A DNA stretch of 56,318 nucleotides from an uncultured Chiayiivirga sp. (GTDB lineage: Bacteria; Pseudomonadota; Gammaproteobacteria; Xanthomonadales; Xanthomonadaceae). The stretch is from positions 1 through 56,318 of the forward strand of contig CAKSZJ010000021.1 in NCBI GenBank assembly GCA_934525595.1, read 5' to 3'. The notes under the pieces were generated by a model that saw only the letters and a list, made by a program, of their open reading frames with translations, did no database searches and was not told where the DNA came from. Made by a program: the position numbers and the translations under genes. Each line of letters starts with the position of its first letter. Position 1 is the stretch's first letter. Positions 8,630-18,421 of the stretch are shown here, piece after piece.

Positions 8630-11600
8630 TCACGATCCGGGCCGCTCGTCCGCGTCTGCGTCCGCTTCGATCGCCGGAGGCGCGTCGTGCGTCTCTGCGT
8701 CGTCGCCAGCCTGCAGCTCGGGAAGTGTCTGCTCCGTCGCGGCGCTGGTTCCCGCGGCGGGTCGCGGCTCGGGCGCAGCGAACAGGCTGCCCTGCTGACC
8801 GCGCGCGTGCAGCGCCGAAGCAACCGCGCTGGCCACCGACATCCGTCCGGCGTCCGCGGGACCGCGACGTTCCAGCGGCGGCGGAACCGGTGCGAACACC
8901 GAGCTCATGGCATCGGCCGCAGGCGCGACCGGCCTGGCGGCCGCCGGAGCGGATTCGGGCTCGGCCGGCTCGCTCGAAGCATCGGCATCCGCGGACGCTG
9001 CGACGGGCGGCAACGAAGGCTCCGCCGGCGCCACGATCGGCGCGGGCGCGGGCGCGGACACCGGAACCGGCGCCGATTCCTCTTCCTCACCGCCGTCGGT
9101 CCCGGATGCTTCCGGAAGCTGCGGCGATTGCCGGTGCACAGGGGCGTCCTCCGCAGCGGACACGGACGCGGGCGCAGCCGGAACCTCAGCCGCTGTTGCC
9201 GCTGCCGCTATTGCCGCGGGAACCGGAACCGGGGCCGGAACCGGGGCCGGCACGGGCGCCGGAGCCAGAGCCGGCGCAGGACGCAGCGCCGCGGCGGGCG
9301 CCGGACGCGCGTCAGCCTGCCCGGCAGCGCGAGGCGGCGCGCCGGCAGCGGTTGGCGCGTCGGCGGACATCACCGATGCGGCAACGGGCGCGCCATCCTC
9401 GTCGCCATCGTCGCCGTCCATGTCCGCGTCGTCGATCGGCGCGCTGCCGTTCTCGCCTGCGATCTCGTCCTGACGGCGACGGCGGCGGCCGCCCCGGCGA
9501 CCGCGGCGGCGGCGCGAAGACGCGCCCGCCTCGTCGCCGGTGTCCGGCGCGGCGGTGGCACCCTCGACCGGCGCGGGCGCCTGGGTCGTCTCGACGGCGT
9601 CGCCATCCACTCCGGTTTCCGGCGCGGGCTTGAGCGCAGAGGCGTGCCGCACGTTCACGTCGATGGCGTCTTTGGCCACAGCCGCTTCCGGTGCGGACTT
9701 GCGCTCTGCCGCCTGCGGCTGCGGATCGCGCGGCGCGCTGCCGGCAGGCGCGGTGTCCTTGTCCGAAGCGGGCTTGGCGCGGGCCGATTCGCGATGGTCC
9801 ATGCGTGCCTGCTGGCGCGCATCACGCTTGCCCGCAGCCTCCGCGCGCGGCGCGTCGGCACGCTTGCCGCCGGCGCGGTTTCCCTGTGGCTCCTGCGCCG
9901 TGTCCTTCGCCGAAGCGCCATTGCGCGGCTCCTGCACGCCGTGGCGGCCGCGCTGTTCCTGGCCGCCGCGCGCGCGCTGCTCGCCACGCGCCTTGTCGCC
10001 ACGGCCATCGCGGCCATCGCGACGCCCGTTCTGCCCCTGTCCGGTTCGCGCACCGCGTCCCGGCGACGCACCGTCGCGACGCGCGGCGGGCGCGGGCGCC
10101 GGAGTCGATTCGCTGCCGCCAAACAGGCCTGCAAGCCATGCGAAAAAGCCGCGTTTGGGCGGCGCCGCACGCGGCGCTGACGCGGCGACCGCGACCGGCG
10201 CGGCGACCGGCTTTTCGACCGGCGCTTCCTCGCGGGTCGGGGCCGGCTGCGCAGGACGCACCGCGGTAACGGCCGGGGTGGGCGGAATGTTGAGGTTGGC
10301 GCGGGTCAGCGCGTGCACTTCCTGCTTGCGCGCGGAAGTACGGCGGTAGCTCGGCTTGCCGTTCTCCTCCTCGTCCAGCTCGTTCTCGCGGATGCGGCTG
10401 ACTTCGTAGTGCGGGATCTCGAGCTGCGAGTCGGCCACGATCACCGCCGGCACGTCATGGCGCTGCTCGATTTCCAGCAGCGCGCGGCGCTTTTCGTTGA
10501 GCAGGAAGTTGGCCACTTCCGAGGGCGCCTGCACCAGCACCTGGCCGGTGTTGTCCTTCATCGCCTGCTCTTCCACCAGGCGCAGGATCGACAGCGACAG
10601 CGATTCCACCGAACGCACCCGGCCGTGTCCCTCGCAGCGCGGGCAGACGATCTGGCTGGATTCGCCCAGGCTCGGGCGCAGGCGCTGGCGGCTCATTTCC
10701 AGCAGGCCGAAGCGCGAGATGCGGCCGACCTGGACACGCGCACGGTCGTACTTGAGCGCGTGCGCCAGGCGGTTCTCGACCTCGCGCTGGTGCTTGGAGG
10801 AGCCCATGTCGATGAAGTCGATCACCACCAGGCCGCCGAGGTCGCGCAGGCGCATCTGGCGCGCCACTTCCTCGGCCGCTTCCAGATTGGTGTTGAACGC
10901 GGTCTCCTCGATGTCGCCGCCCTTGGTCGCGCGCGCCGAGTTGACGTCGATGGCGGTCAGCGCCTCGGTCTGGTCCACCACGATCGAACCGCCTGAAGGC
11001 AGGCGCACGGTGCGCTCGTAGGCGTTCTCGATCTGCGACTCGATCTGGAAACGGTTGAAGAGCGGCGTGGTGTCCTTGTACAGCTTGAGCTTGCGCAGGT
11101 TCTGCGGCATCACCTGCTGCACGAAATCGCGCGCGTCATCGTACATTTCCTGGCTGTCGATGAGGATCTCGCCGACGTCGGCGCGCAGGTAATCGCGCAG
11201 CGCGCGGATGATCAGGCGCGATTCCTGGTAGATCAGGAATGGCGCGGGCTTGGACAGCGCGGCATCGGTAATGGCCTTCCAGACCTGCAGCAGGTAATCG
11301 ACGTCCCACTGCAGCTCTTCGGCGTCGCGGCCGACGCCGGCGGTGCGGATGATGACCCCCATGTCGTCGGGGATCGTCATGCGATCAAGCGCTTCCTTGA
11401 GCGCGGCGCGGTCGTCGCCCTCGATGCGGCGCGAGACGCCGCCCGCGCTCGGGCTGTTGGGCATCAGCACCAGGTACCGCCCCGCCAGCGAGATGAAGGT
11501 GGTCAGCGCCGCGCCCTTGTTGCCGCGCTCCTCCTTGTCCACCTGCACGACCACTTCCTGGCCCTCGCGCAGGAGCTCCTTGATCGTGGCCTTGTTCGGG

Positions 11601-11848
11601 TTCACGCCCTCGAGGAAGTAGTCCCGGGAAATCTCCTTCAGCGGCAGGAAACCGTGCTTGTCGGCGCCGTATTCGACGAAGGCGGCCTCCAGCGAGGCCT
11701 CGAGCCGGGTGATGCGGCCCTTGTAGATGTTGGACTTCCTCTGTTCCTTCGAGGGTTGCTCGATGTCGATGTCGTACAGCGTCTGGCCGTCGACGATGGC
11801 CACGCGCAGCTCTTCCTGCTGCGTGGCGTTGATCAGCATTCTTTTCAT
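8630..11848 (-). CDS. rne: Ribonuclease E
   Basis: Essential endoribonuclease for mRNA decay and rRNA/tRNA processing and scaffold of the RNA degradosome. The protein has 1,072 residues. The start at 11848 gives [20 protein letters not shown], the canonical N-terminus; upstream in-frame codons to 12343 do not look coding. The first ~520 residues hold the S1 domain, 5' sensor and DNase-I-like catalytic region ([31 protein letters not shown]) and the zinc-link CPRC. The C-terminal half is natively disordered: Arg/Gly-rich runs, then a long Ala/Pro/Glu tract with an (AP)-rich core at about 9190-9290 and a short ordered end. It is divergent from rluC, a conserved gammaproteobacterial arrangement. 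Confidence 0.97.
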   Translation of the reverse strand: MKRMLINATQQEELRVAIVDGQTLYDIDIEQPSKEQRKSNIYKGRITRLEASLEAAFVEYGADKHGFLPLKEISRDYFLEGVNPNKATIKELLREGQEVVVQVDKEERGNKGAALTTFISLAGRYLVLMPNSPSAGGVSRRIEGDDRAALKEALDRMTIPDDMGVIIRTAGVGRDAEELQWDVDYLLQVWKAITDAALSKPAPFLIYQESRLIIRALRDYLRADVGEILIDSQEMYDDARDFVQQVMPQNLRKLKLYKDTTPLFNRFQIESQIENAYERTVRLPSGGSIVVDQTEALTAIDVNSARATKGGDIEETAFNTNLEAAEEVARQMRLRDLGGLVVIDFIDMGSSKHQREVENRLAHALKYDRARVQVGRISRFGLLEMSRQRLRPSLGESSQIVCPRCEGHGRVRSVESLSLSILRLVEEQAMKDNTGQVLVQAPSEVANFLLNEKRRALLEIEQRHDVPAVIVADSQLEIPHYEVSRIRENELDEEENGKPSYRRTSARKQEVHALTRANLNIPPTPAVTAVRPAQPAPTREEAPVEKPVAAPVAVAASAPRAAPPKRGFFAWLAGLFGGSESTPAPAPAARRDGASPGRGARTGQGQNGRRDGRDGRGDKARGEQRARGGQEQRGRHGVQEPRNGASAKDTAQEPQGNRAGGKRADAPRAEAAGKRDARQQARMDHRESARAKPASDKDTAPAGSAPRDPQPQAAERKSAPEAAVAKDAIDVNVRHASALKPAPETGVDGDAVETTQAPAPVEGATAAPDTGDEAGASSRRRRGRRGGRRRRRQDEIAGENGSAPIDDADMDGDDGDEDGAPVAASVMSADAPTAAGAPPRAAGQADARPAPAAALRPAPALAPAPVPAPVPAPVPVPAAIAAAATAAEVPAAPASVSAAEDAPVHRQSPQLPEASGTDGGEEEESAPVPVSAPAPAPIVAPAEPSLPPVAASADADASSEPAEPESAPAAARPVAPAADAMSSVFAPVPPPLERRGPADAGRMSVASAVASALHARGQQGSLFAAPEPRPAAGTSAATEQTLPELQAGDDAETHDAPPAIEADADADERPGS

Positions 11849-12239
11849 GGTGCTGCCATTCCTCACGCGCTCTAGCCGCAAGGAACGCCGGGTGCTCCGC
11901 GCCCAGTTTCGGGGGCGGCGGCCGGTCGCGCCAGGCGCGGACCGTCGCCGTGCAGAATCTCCAGCGCATCGAACCGTCGGGCATTTCCCGCGGGAGCGCG
12001 ATTTCAAAACCAAAAGGGGAAGCCGCTGGATGCTTTCGCATCCGATCGACCAACAAGCCGAAAAGCCGTTGCATGCACTTTTCGGGCGAACTGCCTGTCC
12101 CGGCGCCGCGCAGCGGATACACTTGCACGCAGGTTGCGTGCCGCTGCCAGACCTGCGCCGGAACCCTTGCTGCCCGCCACGTGACGCCGGCGTGCAGCCA
12201 AATCCTGACGTTATCTCGCTTGTGCAGTGTAGCAATCCC
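11849..12239 (-). promoter_or_regulatory. rne 5' leader / divergent rne-rluC control region
   Basis: A 391-bp gap separates the divergent rne and rluC starts. On the rne strand two hairpins follow each other: CCGAAAAG...CTTTTCGG (12058-12085, perfect 8-bp arms) and GGATGC-GAAA-GCATCC (12028-12043, perfect stem with a GNRA loop), then a pyrimidine-rich stretch. In E. coli a long structured rne leader lets RNase E control its own mRNA; the same function here is inferred from position and structure only. Confidence 0.55.
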
Positions 12240-13199
12240 ATGACAACGGCGGCAAACGGACCCGGAAACGGGGTCCGGCGGGTGCAGGTCGACGCCGACC
12301 GCGCCGGCCAGCGCATCGACAATTTCCTCACCGGCCAGCTCAAGGGCGTACCGCGCTCGCTGGTCTACCGGCTGCTGCGCACCGGGCAGGTGCGCATCAA
12401 CGGCAAGCGCGCCAAGCCGGATGCGCGCCTGGCCGAAGGCGACGAGGTGCGCATCCCGCCGGTGCGGCTGGACGATCCGGACACTCCGTCGCGGCCGCCG
12501 GAGCGGCTGCTGGTGGCGCTGGAGGCGGCCATCGTGTTCGAAGACGCCCGCCTGCTGGCGCTCAACAAACCCTCGGGCATGGCCAGCCACGGCGGCAGCG
12601 GCATCAGCTTCGGGGCGATCGAATCGCTGCGCGCGCTGCGTCCGAACCAGCCCCTCGAACTGGTACACCGGCTGGATCGCGACACATCCGGCCTGCTGGT
12701 GATCGCCAAGAAGCGCTCGGCGCTGACCGAACTGCAGGCGCTGCTGCGCGAGGATCACGGGGCCGGCCTGACCAAACGCTACCTCGCCCTCCTCACCGGC
12801 CGCCTGCCGGACGGCACCCTGACCGTGGACGCGCCGCTGCACATCGGCCTGCGCCAGGGCGGCGAACGTCACGTCCAGGTACACGCGCAGGGCAAGCCCT
12901 CGGTCAGCCACTTCCGCGTGCTGGAGCGGCGCTCCGGGCACTCGTTCTGCGACGTCCGGATCGAAACCGGGCGCACCCACCAGATCCGCGTCCACGCCGC
13001 GCACCTCGGCCACCCGGTGGCGGGCGACGAAAAGTACGGCGCCGAGGACGTCAACCGGCGCCTGCGCGACCAGGCCGGCCTGCGGCGACTGTTCCTTCAC
13101 GCCGCATCACTGGAGTTCGCGCTCGACGGCGGCAACGCGCCCTACCTGCTCAATGCGCCGCTGGCGCCGGAGCTGGCCGCGGTGCTGGATCGGCTCTAG
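12240..13199 (+). CDS. rluC: 23S rRNA pseudouridine synthase RluC
   Basis: Makes pseudouridines in 23S rRNA (positions 955, 2504 and 2580 in E. coli numbering). The protein has 319 residues. An N-terminal S4 RNA-binding domain is visible ([33 protein letters not shown]). The catalytic domain contains the RluA-family motif [17 protein letters not shown] with the catalytic Asp, and further on [20 protein letters not shown]. The start at 12240 was chosen because the S4 domain begins soon after it and upstream sequence belongs to the rne leader. The divergent rne-rluC order supports RluC over RluD. Confidence 0.93.
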   Translation: MTTAANGPGNGVRRVQVDADRAGQRIDNFLTGQLKGVPRSLVYRLLRTGQVRINGKRAKPDARLAEGDEVRIPPVRLDDPDTPSRPPERLLVALEAAIVFEDARLLALNKPSGMASHGGSGISFGAIESLRALRPNQPLELVHRLDRDTSGLLVIAKKRSALTELQALLREDHGAGLTKRYLALLTGRLPDGTLTVDAPLHIGLRQGGERHVQVHAQGKPSVSHFRVLERRSGHSFCDVRIETGRTHQIRVHAAHLGHPVAGDEKYGAEDVNRRLRDQAGLRRLFLHAASLEFALDGGNAPYLLNAPLAPELAAVLDRL

Positions 13200-13395
13200 C
13201 GCACCACATGAGGTGTGTCGCACGTCGCGGGCCGGGACTGCGCTCCGACGGGTGTCCGATGCCCGGCGACGACGGCCGCGCAGGGCCGCCCTGCGAAGCA
13301 TCCAAGCGTCACGTCGAATGGCATCCGGCGTCCTGCAACCGCGCACAAGGCGTTATCCTGCGCCGGTTCCCACGTTCTGCACCCCCGGAGGCGGC

Positions 13396-14151
13396 ATGTT
13401 CACCCGTTTGATGAATGTCTTTCGCGGCTTTCTGTCGCTGTTCGTTTCAGGCATCGAGAAGCGCAATCCCGAAGCGCTGCTGGAGCTCGAACAGGAAAAC
13501 CTGCGCAAGCAGATCGGCAGCTACAACCAGAGTCTGGCCGCGCACGCCGGCCTGGCCGAGCGCCTGATGAGCCAGGTGCGCAAGCTGGAAGCCGAGGAAA
13601 ACGACCTGCGCGCCAAGACCCGCGCCCACCTGCGCGCCGGCAACCAGGCGGCCGCGGCACAGCTCGCCCTGCGCCTGCAGACGGTGACGCGCGAGCTGGC
13701 GGAAAACCGCAGCCAGCTGGAGAACGCCGAGGAGACCTACCAGAACCTGGTCAAGGCCCGCGACGTGGCGGTGAGCGCGGCGCGCGCCAAGATCGACGGG
13801 CTCAAGGGGGCGATCAACGACATGCGCATGAAGAAGGCGCTGGCCGACATGAACGAGATGGCGGCCGGCATGATCGGGCAGATCGGCGGATCGGGCGACA
13901 CGCTCAACCGCCTGCACGACATGGTCGAGGAAGAGCGCACCAAGCAGGCCGGCCGCGCGCGTGTGGCCAAGGACTCGATCGACATGAACGAGATCAACCT
14001 CAAGGAGGCCGAACAGCAGGCCCTGGCCGACCAGGCACTGGCCGACTTCGCCGCCGCCGAGGGCCTCACCCTGGAAGGTGCGCCGCTGCCGCAGCCGGCC
14101 GAGCGCAGCATGGGTTCGACGCCGCGCGCCAGCGACAGCGAATCGGCGTGA
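13396..14151 (+). CDS. PspA/IM30-family protein
   Basis: Predicted membrane-associated coiled-coil protein of 251 residues, belonging to the PspA/Vipp1 family, now known to be structural relatives of ESCRT-III. The N-terminus MFTRLMNVFRGFLSLFVSGI is an amphipathic, membrane-contacting helix. Then comes almost continuous helix (LLELEQENLRKQIGSYNQSL, VRKLEAEENDLRAKTRAHL). The C-terminus carries a non-helical Pro/Ser tail absent from classic PspA. GGAGG at 13387-13391 sets the start. It is the first gene of a five-gene operon with an AAA+ ATPase and envelope proteins. No pspF, pspB or pspC lies nearby, so this is not the enterobacterial psp operon. Confidence 0.9.
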   Translation: MFTRLMNVFRGFLSLFVSGIEKRNPEALLELEQENLRKQIGSYNQSLAAHAGLAERLMSQVRKLEAEENDLRAKTRAHLRAGNQAAAAQLALRLQTVTRELAENRSQLENAEETYQNLVKARDVAVSAARAKIDGLKGAINDMRMKKALADMNEMAAGMIGQIGGSGDTLNRLHDMVEEERTKQAGRARVAKDSIDMNEINLKEAEQQALADQALADFAAAEGLTLEGAPLPQPAERSMGSTPRASDSESA

Positions 14152-14160
14152 GCCTCACTC

Positions 14161-14190
14161 CTCCCTTTCCCCGCCCGCGGGGAGAGGGAG
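14161..14190 (+). promoter_or_regulatory. Strong hairpin between pspA-like gene and AAA+ gene
   Basis: CTCCC-TTT-CCCCG (14161-14173), loop CCCG, then CGGGG-AGA-GGGAG (14178-14190) give a continuous 13-bp stem with one G-U pair in RNA. It sits in the only sizeable gap of the operon, 9 nt after the pspA stop. It may protect the upstream mRNA end or reduce read-through so that PspA is made in excess over the ATPase. Confidence 0.55.
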
Positions 14191-14217
14191 TCCGTCTCGA
14201 TTTCTGGATAGGCCCAG

Positions 14218-15867
14218 ATGCCGCTGGAACCGCACGCACCCACCTGGCTGTCCGAACTGGCGCTTGCCTACGAGAGCGGTGCCCACGGGCAGTTCGTGCT
14301 GTACGGCAACAGCGCCGACCGCTTCGTGCTGGACGGCCGGCTGGTGCCCCTCACCCGATACCTTGACGCCCAGCTCCTGGGCGGTTTCCAGGTGGTGTTT
14401 TCCTACGATGCCGGCAACGGGCTGGCCGTCACGCGCGGTGCCGAGCGGTTGCGCGACTGGCCGGCCTTCGAGAAGCTCGGCCCGCTGCCGCGCGAGCCGC
14501 GCGCGGCGCTCGACGTGGTGGCACGCTACCTGCGTTACCGCGCCAACCTGCGCGCGCTGGGGCGCGGCGAGGACGAGCACATCGCCTTCATCCTGCGCGG
14601 CGTCGACCAGTGGCTTCCGGGCGGTCGTCCAGGTGATTTCGAGATCGCCAGCCTCGCCAGCCTGATCCGCGACTTCGCCAGCGAAGCACCCTATTCCGAG
14701 CTCGCGTTCGCCAGTTTTCTCATCGCCGACAACCTCAACGATCTGCACCCGCAGGTCGCCTTCAACCCGCGCGTGGCGCGCCTGCGCATCCCGTTGCCCG
14801 ACGTGCCCCGGCTCACCGCCGCACTCGCGCAGCTGCGCCTGGACCACCCGGCCGCGTTCGATCCCGGGCAGGGCGACGAAACCGCCGCGCAGGCGCTGGC
14901 CGGAGTCAGCATCAGCGCGCTGCAAAGCCTGGTGCGCCAACGCGCGCACGAGCATCGGCCGCTGCAGCCGGCGGATTTCGTCCAGGTGAAAAAGGCACTG
15001 GTGGAAGGCGATGCCGCGGGCCTGATCGAATTCGTCGAATCGCGCCGCAGTCTGGACGACTACCACGCGCCGGACGTGCTCAAGGACTGGCTGCGCCAGG
15101 ACATCGCGCTGTGGCGCGCGGGCGACCTGCGCGCGCTGCCGATGGGCTACCTCCTGTGCGGGCCGGTCGGCACCGGCAAGACCTATCTGGTCGAGTGCCT
15201 TGCCGGCGAGGCGGGCGTGCCGGTGGTCAAACTCAAGAACTTCCGCGACCGCTGGGTCGGTTCGAGCGAAGGCAATCTGGAAAAGATCTTCCGCCTGATC
15301 CGCGCACTGGGGCGCTGCATCGTGTTCATCGACGAGGCCGACCAGACCCTCGGTCGGCGCGATTCGGGCAGCGGCGACAGCGGCCTCTCGGGCCGGCTGT
15401 ATTCGATGATCGCGCAGGAAATGAGCGACTCGGGCAACCGCGGCCGGCTGATGTGGATGCTCGCCTCCTCGCGCCCGGACCTGATCGAGGTGGATCTCAA
15501 GCGCCCCGGACGCGTGGACGTGAAGGTGCCGCTGCTGCCCACCGCCAGCGAGGAAGAGAGCGCGGCGCTGCTCAACGTGCTGCTCAGGCGATTCGGCATC
15601 GCGCCCGGTGCCGAGGCGATGCGCGGGCTGCCGCTGCCCATTCTCCTGACGCCCGGCGCAGCCGAGGCGCTGGCCGTCAAGACCTACCGGCTCACCCGTA
15701 CCCGCGGACTCGACGTCATTGCCGCGCTGGGCGAATGCCTGACGGGCTACCAGCCGCCGGTGCCCGCCGACGTGATGGCCTTCCAGATGCGCATCGCGAT
15801 CCGCGAGGCCACCGACATGAAGTTCGTGCCGGAAGCCCTGCGCCACTACGGCGGAGACGCGACGTGA
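14218..15867 (+). CDS. Classic AAA+ ATPase, Psp-operon associated
   Basis: A 549-residue cytosolic protein. The N-terminal ~290 residues resemble an inactive P-loop-like or adaptor domain (HGQFVLYGNSADRFVL, EDEHIAFILRGVDQWL) without a Walker A. The C-terminal AAA module is complete: Walker A GPVGTGKT (residues 315-322), Walker B CIVFIDEADQ (from residue 367), sensor 1 region MLASSRPD and the arginine-finger block KRPGRVDVKVPL. Classic AAA ATPases next to PspA/ESCRT-III-like proteins are expected to remodel the polymer as Vps4 does; that role is inferred. Its stop overlaps the next start by 4 nt (GTGA). Confidence 0.9.
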   Translation: MPLEPHAPTWLSELALAYESGAHGQFVLYGNSADRFVLDGRLVPLTRYLDAQLLGGFQVVFSYDAGNGLAVTRGAERLRDWPAFEKLGPLPREPRAALDVVARYLRYRANLRALGRGEDEHIAFILRGVDQWLPGGRPGDFEIASLASLIRDFASEAPYSELAFASFLIADNLNDLHPQVAFNPRVARLRIPLPDVPRLTAALAQLRLDHPAAFDPGQGDETAAQALAGVSISALQSLVRQRAHEHRPLQPADFVQVKKALVEGDAAGLIEFVESRRSLDDYHAPDVLKDWLRQDIALWRAGDLRALPMGYLLCGPVGTGKTYLVECLAGEAGVPVVKLKNFRDRWVGSSEGNLEKIFRLIRALGRCIVFIDEADQTLGRRDSGSGDSGLSGRLYSMIAQEMSDSGNRGRLMWMLASSRPDLIEVDLKRPGRVDVKVPLLPTASEEESAALLNVLLRRFGIAPGAEAMRGLPLPILLTPGAAEALAVKTYRLTRTRGLDVIAALGECLTGYQPPVPADVMAFQMRIAIREATDMKFVPEALRHYGGDAT

Positions 15868-16721
15868 ACTTCGCGCGCCGCCTCTGGGCCGCGTTCACGG
15901 CGCGGCCAATGGGAATGCCGATCCCGCCCAATTTTTTCTTCCTCGGTGCCATGGGCCTGCTCGGCATCTTCCTCAGCCCGGGCTTCTGGCTGCTCGGTGC
16001 CGGTCTGGAGCTGGCCTACCTGCTCGGCATGGCCAGCAACCGCCGCTTTCGCGCGGCGGTGGAGGCCCAGGCGGCGCGCGAGGATCCCGGCGAGCGGCGC
16101 TACTTCACCCTGCTCGATGCGCTCGACCGCGAGCGGCGCGAGCGCCAGCGCACGCTGGAGCGGCGAGGGCGCGAGATCCTGGCGCTGCTCGACGCCGACC
16201 CGATGATGCGCAGCTACGCCGACAGCATCGAGCAGCTGGTCTGGCTGCATCTGCGCATGCTCAACGCCAGTCAGACCATTTCCCAGGTGCTGGTCGGCGC
16301 GCGCGAGGACAGCGCGCGGCTGCAGCAGCAGGAAGACGGCATCGACCGCCGCCTGGGCCAGGCCGATCTCGACCCGGAGCTGCGCCGCAGCCTGGAGCAG
16401 CAGAAGCAGGTGATCGATGCGCGCCAGGCCGCGCACGCCCAGGCCGCCCTGCGCGCCGAGCGCATCGACGCGGAGCTGGCGCGCATCGACCAGCAGGTTT
16501 CGCTGATCCGCGAGCAGGCGCTGCTGGCCGGTGATGAAAAGCGCATCGGCAGTTCGCTCGACGCCCTCACCTCGGCCTTCAACGAGGCCGACCGCTGGCT
16601 CGACAGCCAGCGCGACCTGCTGGGCGCGCTGGACCTCGATGAAACCGCCGCGCTGCCCCAGCGGGTGCTGCGCGGCACCCCCGTCACTGACAACCCCCTG
16701 TCCGAAGGAGAGTCGCGATGA
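15864..16721 (+). CDS. Membrane-anchored coiled-coil protein of the Psp operon
   Basis: A 285-residue protein I cannot assign to a named family. It starts with GTG at 15864, overlapping the ATPase stop, and no ATG suits. After a short basic N-terminus, residues ~20-55 are very hydrophobic (FFFLGAMGLLGIFL and FWLLGAGLELAYLLGMA), giving two membrane helices with a short turn. The rest is soluble and helical with long Arg/Glu/Gln coiled-coil runs (LDRERRERQRTLERRGREIL, AELARIDQQVSLIREQALL), predicted to face the cytosol. The layout suggests a membrane receptor for PspA or the ATPase. Its stop overlaps the next gene (ATGA). Confidence 0.85.
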   Translation: MNFARRLWAAFTARPMGMPIPPNFFFLGAMGLLGIFLSPGFWLLGAGLELAYLLGMASNRRFRAAVEAQAAREDPGERRYFTLLDALDRERRERQRTLERRGREILALLDADPMMRSYADSIEQLVWLHLRMLNASQTISQVLVGAREDSARLQQQEDGIDRRLGQADLDPELRRSLEQQKQVIDARQAAHAQAALRAERIDAELARIDQQVSLIREQALLAGDEKRIGSSLDALTSAFNEADRWLDSQRDLLGALDLDETAALPQRVLRGTPVTDNPLSEGESR

Positions 16722-18421
16722 AGTCGATCCATCCGCAGACCACCCGTGCCCGACGCCAGCGCGGCAGCGCCGCCGGCGTCGTGATCACCCTCATCCTGAT
16801 CCTGGCGCTGCTCGGTCTCGGCGGCTGGCTGGTGCTGCGCGACATGAAGGCCCCCGACCTGCCGGCGGACGGCAGCCGCGATGCGGTCCAGGCGCGCGCG
16901 GAGGCGGTCGATGCGCCCGATCCGATCGAGCCGCTCACCGCACTGCCCGCCCTCGATGCCGCCGCGGCCTACCAGCCGCAGGGCGACATCATCGACGTGG
17001 ACATCAGCGAGTACGCCGGCTACGCCGGCCTCGTGGTCGCCAACGGCGGGCTGGCGCCCAATCCCGACGCCTTCTTCGCACGCAACTACGGCTTCCAGGT
17101 GCGCCTGCACCTTGAAGAGGAGGAAGGCTGGTCCAAGCTCAACAACGGCCGCGTCGCCGCCTCGGTGACCACGGTCGACACCCTCGCGGTGCTGGGCCGC
17201 CAGTTCGACATCCTCGTACCGGCGCAGATCGGCTTCTCGCGCGGCGCCGACCAGGTGGTCGTGGATGCCGGCATCACCTCGATCAACCAGCTCAAGGGCC
17301 GCGTGCTGGCGGCCTCGCAGTTCAACGAAAGCGAGTTCTTCATCCGCTACCTCGCGTCCGAGGCCGGGGTGCCGGTGAAGGTGCTGCGCGATCTCGACGC
17401 GCGACCCGCCGCCGGCGAGCTGGGGCTGGTGTTCTACGAAGACGCCTTCGTGGCCTGCGACGCCTACCAGGCCGAGCTTTCCATCAGCCGTCCGCGACTC
17501 AACGGCTGCGTCGGCTGGTCGCCGCGCACCGACGAGGTGGTGGCCGCTTCGGGCGGGCGCGCCAAGGCGCTGGTCTCCAACAGAAACCTGCTGGTGGTGG
17601 CCGACATCCTCACCGTCAACAAGGGCTTTGCCCAGGCCCGGCCGGAGTGGGTGAAGGGACTGGTGCACGGGCTGATGGAAGGCAATCGACAGGTGCGCGA
17701 CACCCCCGAGGCGCATCTGGAGGTGATCGCCAAGGCGTTCGAATGGAGCGTGGCCGACACGCGCGCCGAGCTGACCAAGGTGCATCTGTCCAACCTGCCG
17801 GAGAACCTCGCCTTCTTCAGCGGCCAGATCGACGCCGCCGGATCCTTCCAGGGCATCTTCCAGTCCTCGGTGCTGGCCTACGGCAGCCTCATCCGCAACC
17901 CGGCCGATCCGGCGCGTTTCGTCGATACCCAATGGCTCGACGCGCTGACCCAGGCCGGCCAGTTCGCCGACCAGTCCATCGCCATCGCGCCGATCCGCAC
18001 CGGCGGCGCGGTGTCGCTGGAAGGCGACGCGCTGCTCAGCCGCGACATCCGCTTCTTCTTCGAACCCAACTCCGCCGTGCTCGACCGCGGTGCGGCGCAG
18101 AATCAGGAATACCTCGACACCATCCGCGGCTTCCTGCAGGTCAGCCCCGGCTCGATCGTGCTGCTGCGCGGCCACGTCGACAACGCCCGCCTGCCCGAAT
18201 TCGAGAAACAGGGCGGGCAGGCGCTGGTGCGCTCGATGGCGCTCAAGGCCATGGAGCTGTCGCGCCGTCGCGCCCAGGCGGTGCGCGACGCCCTGGTGGC
18301 ACGCTTCCCGAACATCGACCCGGCGCGCGTCGAGCTGGTCGGACGCGGCTGGGAGGAGCCGGCCAGCCCGGACAGCGACCTCAACCGCCGGGTCGAGGTG
18401 CAGTGGTTCACGCTTGAATGA
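16718..18421 (+). CDS. Periplasmic-binding-protein / OmpA-domain fusion
   Basis: A 567-residue protein with three parts. Residues ~18-42 are one membrane helix (GVVITLILILALLGLGGWLV) that anchors it in the inner membrane. Residues ~80-400 read as a type 2 substrate-binding fold like those of phosphate/NMT1-type ABC receptors (VLAASQFNESEFFIRYLASE, DILTVNKGFAQARPEW). The C-terminal ~125 residues are an OmpA-like domain (VLLRGHVDNARLPEF, LSRRRAQAVRDAL, DLNRRVEVQW), where His-Val-Asp replaces the common His-Thr-Asp. No ABC permease or ATPase is adjacent, so it is more likely a sensor or tether than a transporter part. Coupled by 4-nt overlaps on both sides. Confidence 0.88.
   Translation: MKSIHPQTTRARRQRGSAAGVVITLILILALLGLGGWLVLRDMKAPDLPADGSRDAVQARAEAVDAPDPIEPLTALPALDAAAAYQPQGDIIDVDISEYAGYAGLVVANGGLAPNPDAFFARNYGFQVRLHLEEEEGWSKLNNGRVAASVTTVDTLAVLGRQFDILVPAQIGFSRGADQVVVDAGITSINQLKGRVLAASQFNESEFFIRYLASEAGVPVKVLRDLDARPAAGELGLVFYEDAFVACDAYQAELSISRPRLNGCVGWSPRTDEVVAASGGRAKALVSNRNLLVVADILTVNKGFAQARPEWVKGLVHGLMEGNRQVRDTPEAHLEVIAKAFEWSVADTRAELTKVHLSNLPENLAFFSGQIDAAGSFQGIFQSSVLAYGSLIRNPADPARFVDTQWLDALTQAGQFADQSIAIAPIRTGGAVSLEGDALLSRDIRFFFEPNSAVLDRGAAQNQEYLDTIRGFLQVSPGSIVLLRGHVDNARLPEFEKQGGQALVRSMALKAMELSRRRAQAVRDALVARFPNIDPARVELVGRGWEEPASPDSDLNRRVEVQWFTLE

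Noticed and set aside
8687..10180. 497-codon + strand frame opposite the rne tail
   Set aside because: Antisense of a low-complexity Ala/Pro/Arg region; product is Arg-rich without domains.
11849..12343. Upstream in-frame extension of rne
   Set aside because: Not similar to RNase E, overlaps rluC and the hairpin leader; canonical MKRMLIN start is at 11848.
13396..14151. Classic enterobacterial psp operon
   Set aside because: No pspB, pspC or sigma54 activator pspF is adjacent; partners are an AAA+ ATPase and envelope proteins instead.
16718..18421. Component of a phosphate ABC transporter
   Set aside because: No permease or ABC ATPase lies in the operon and the protein is membrane-anchored and fused to OmpA.
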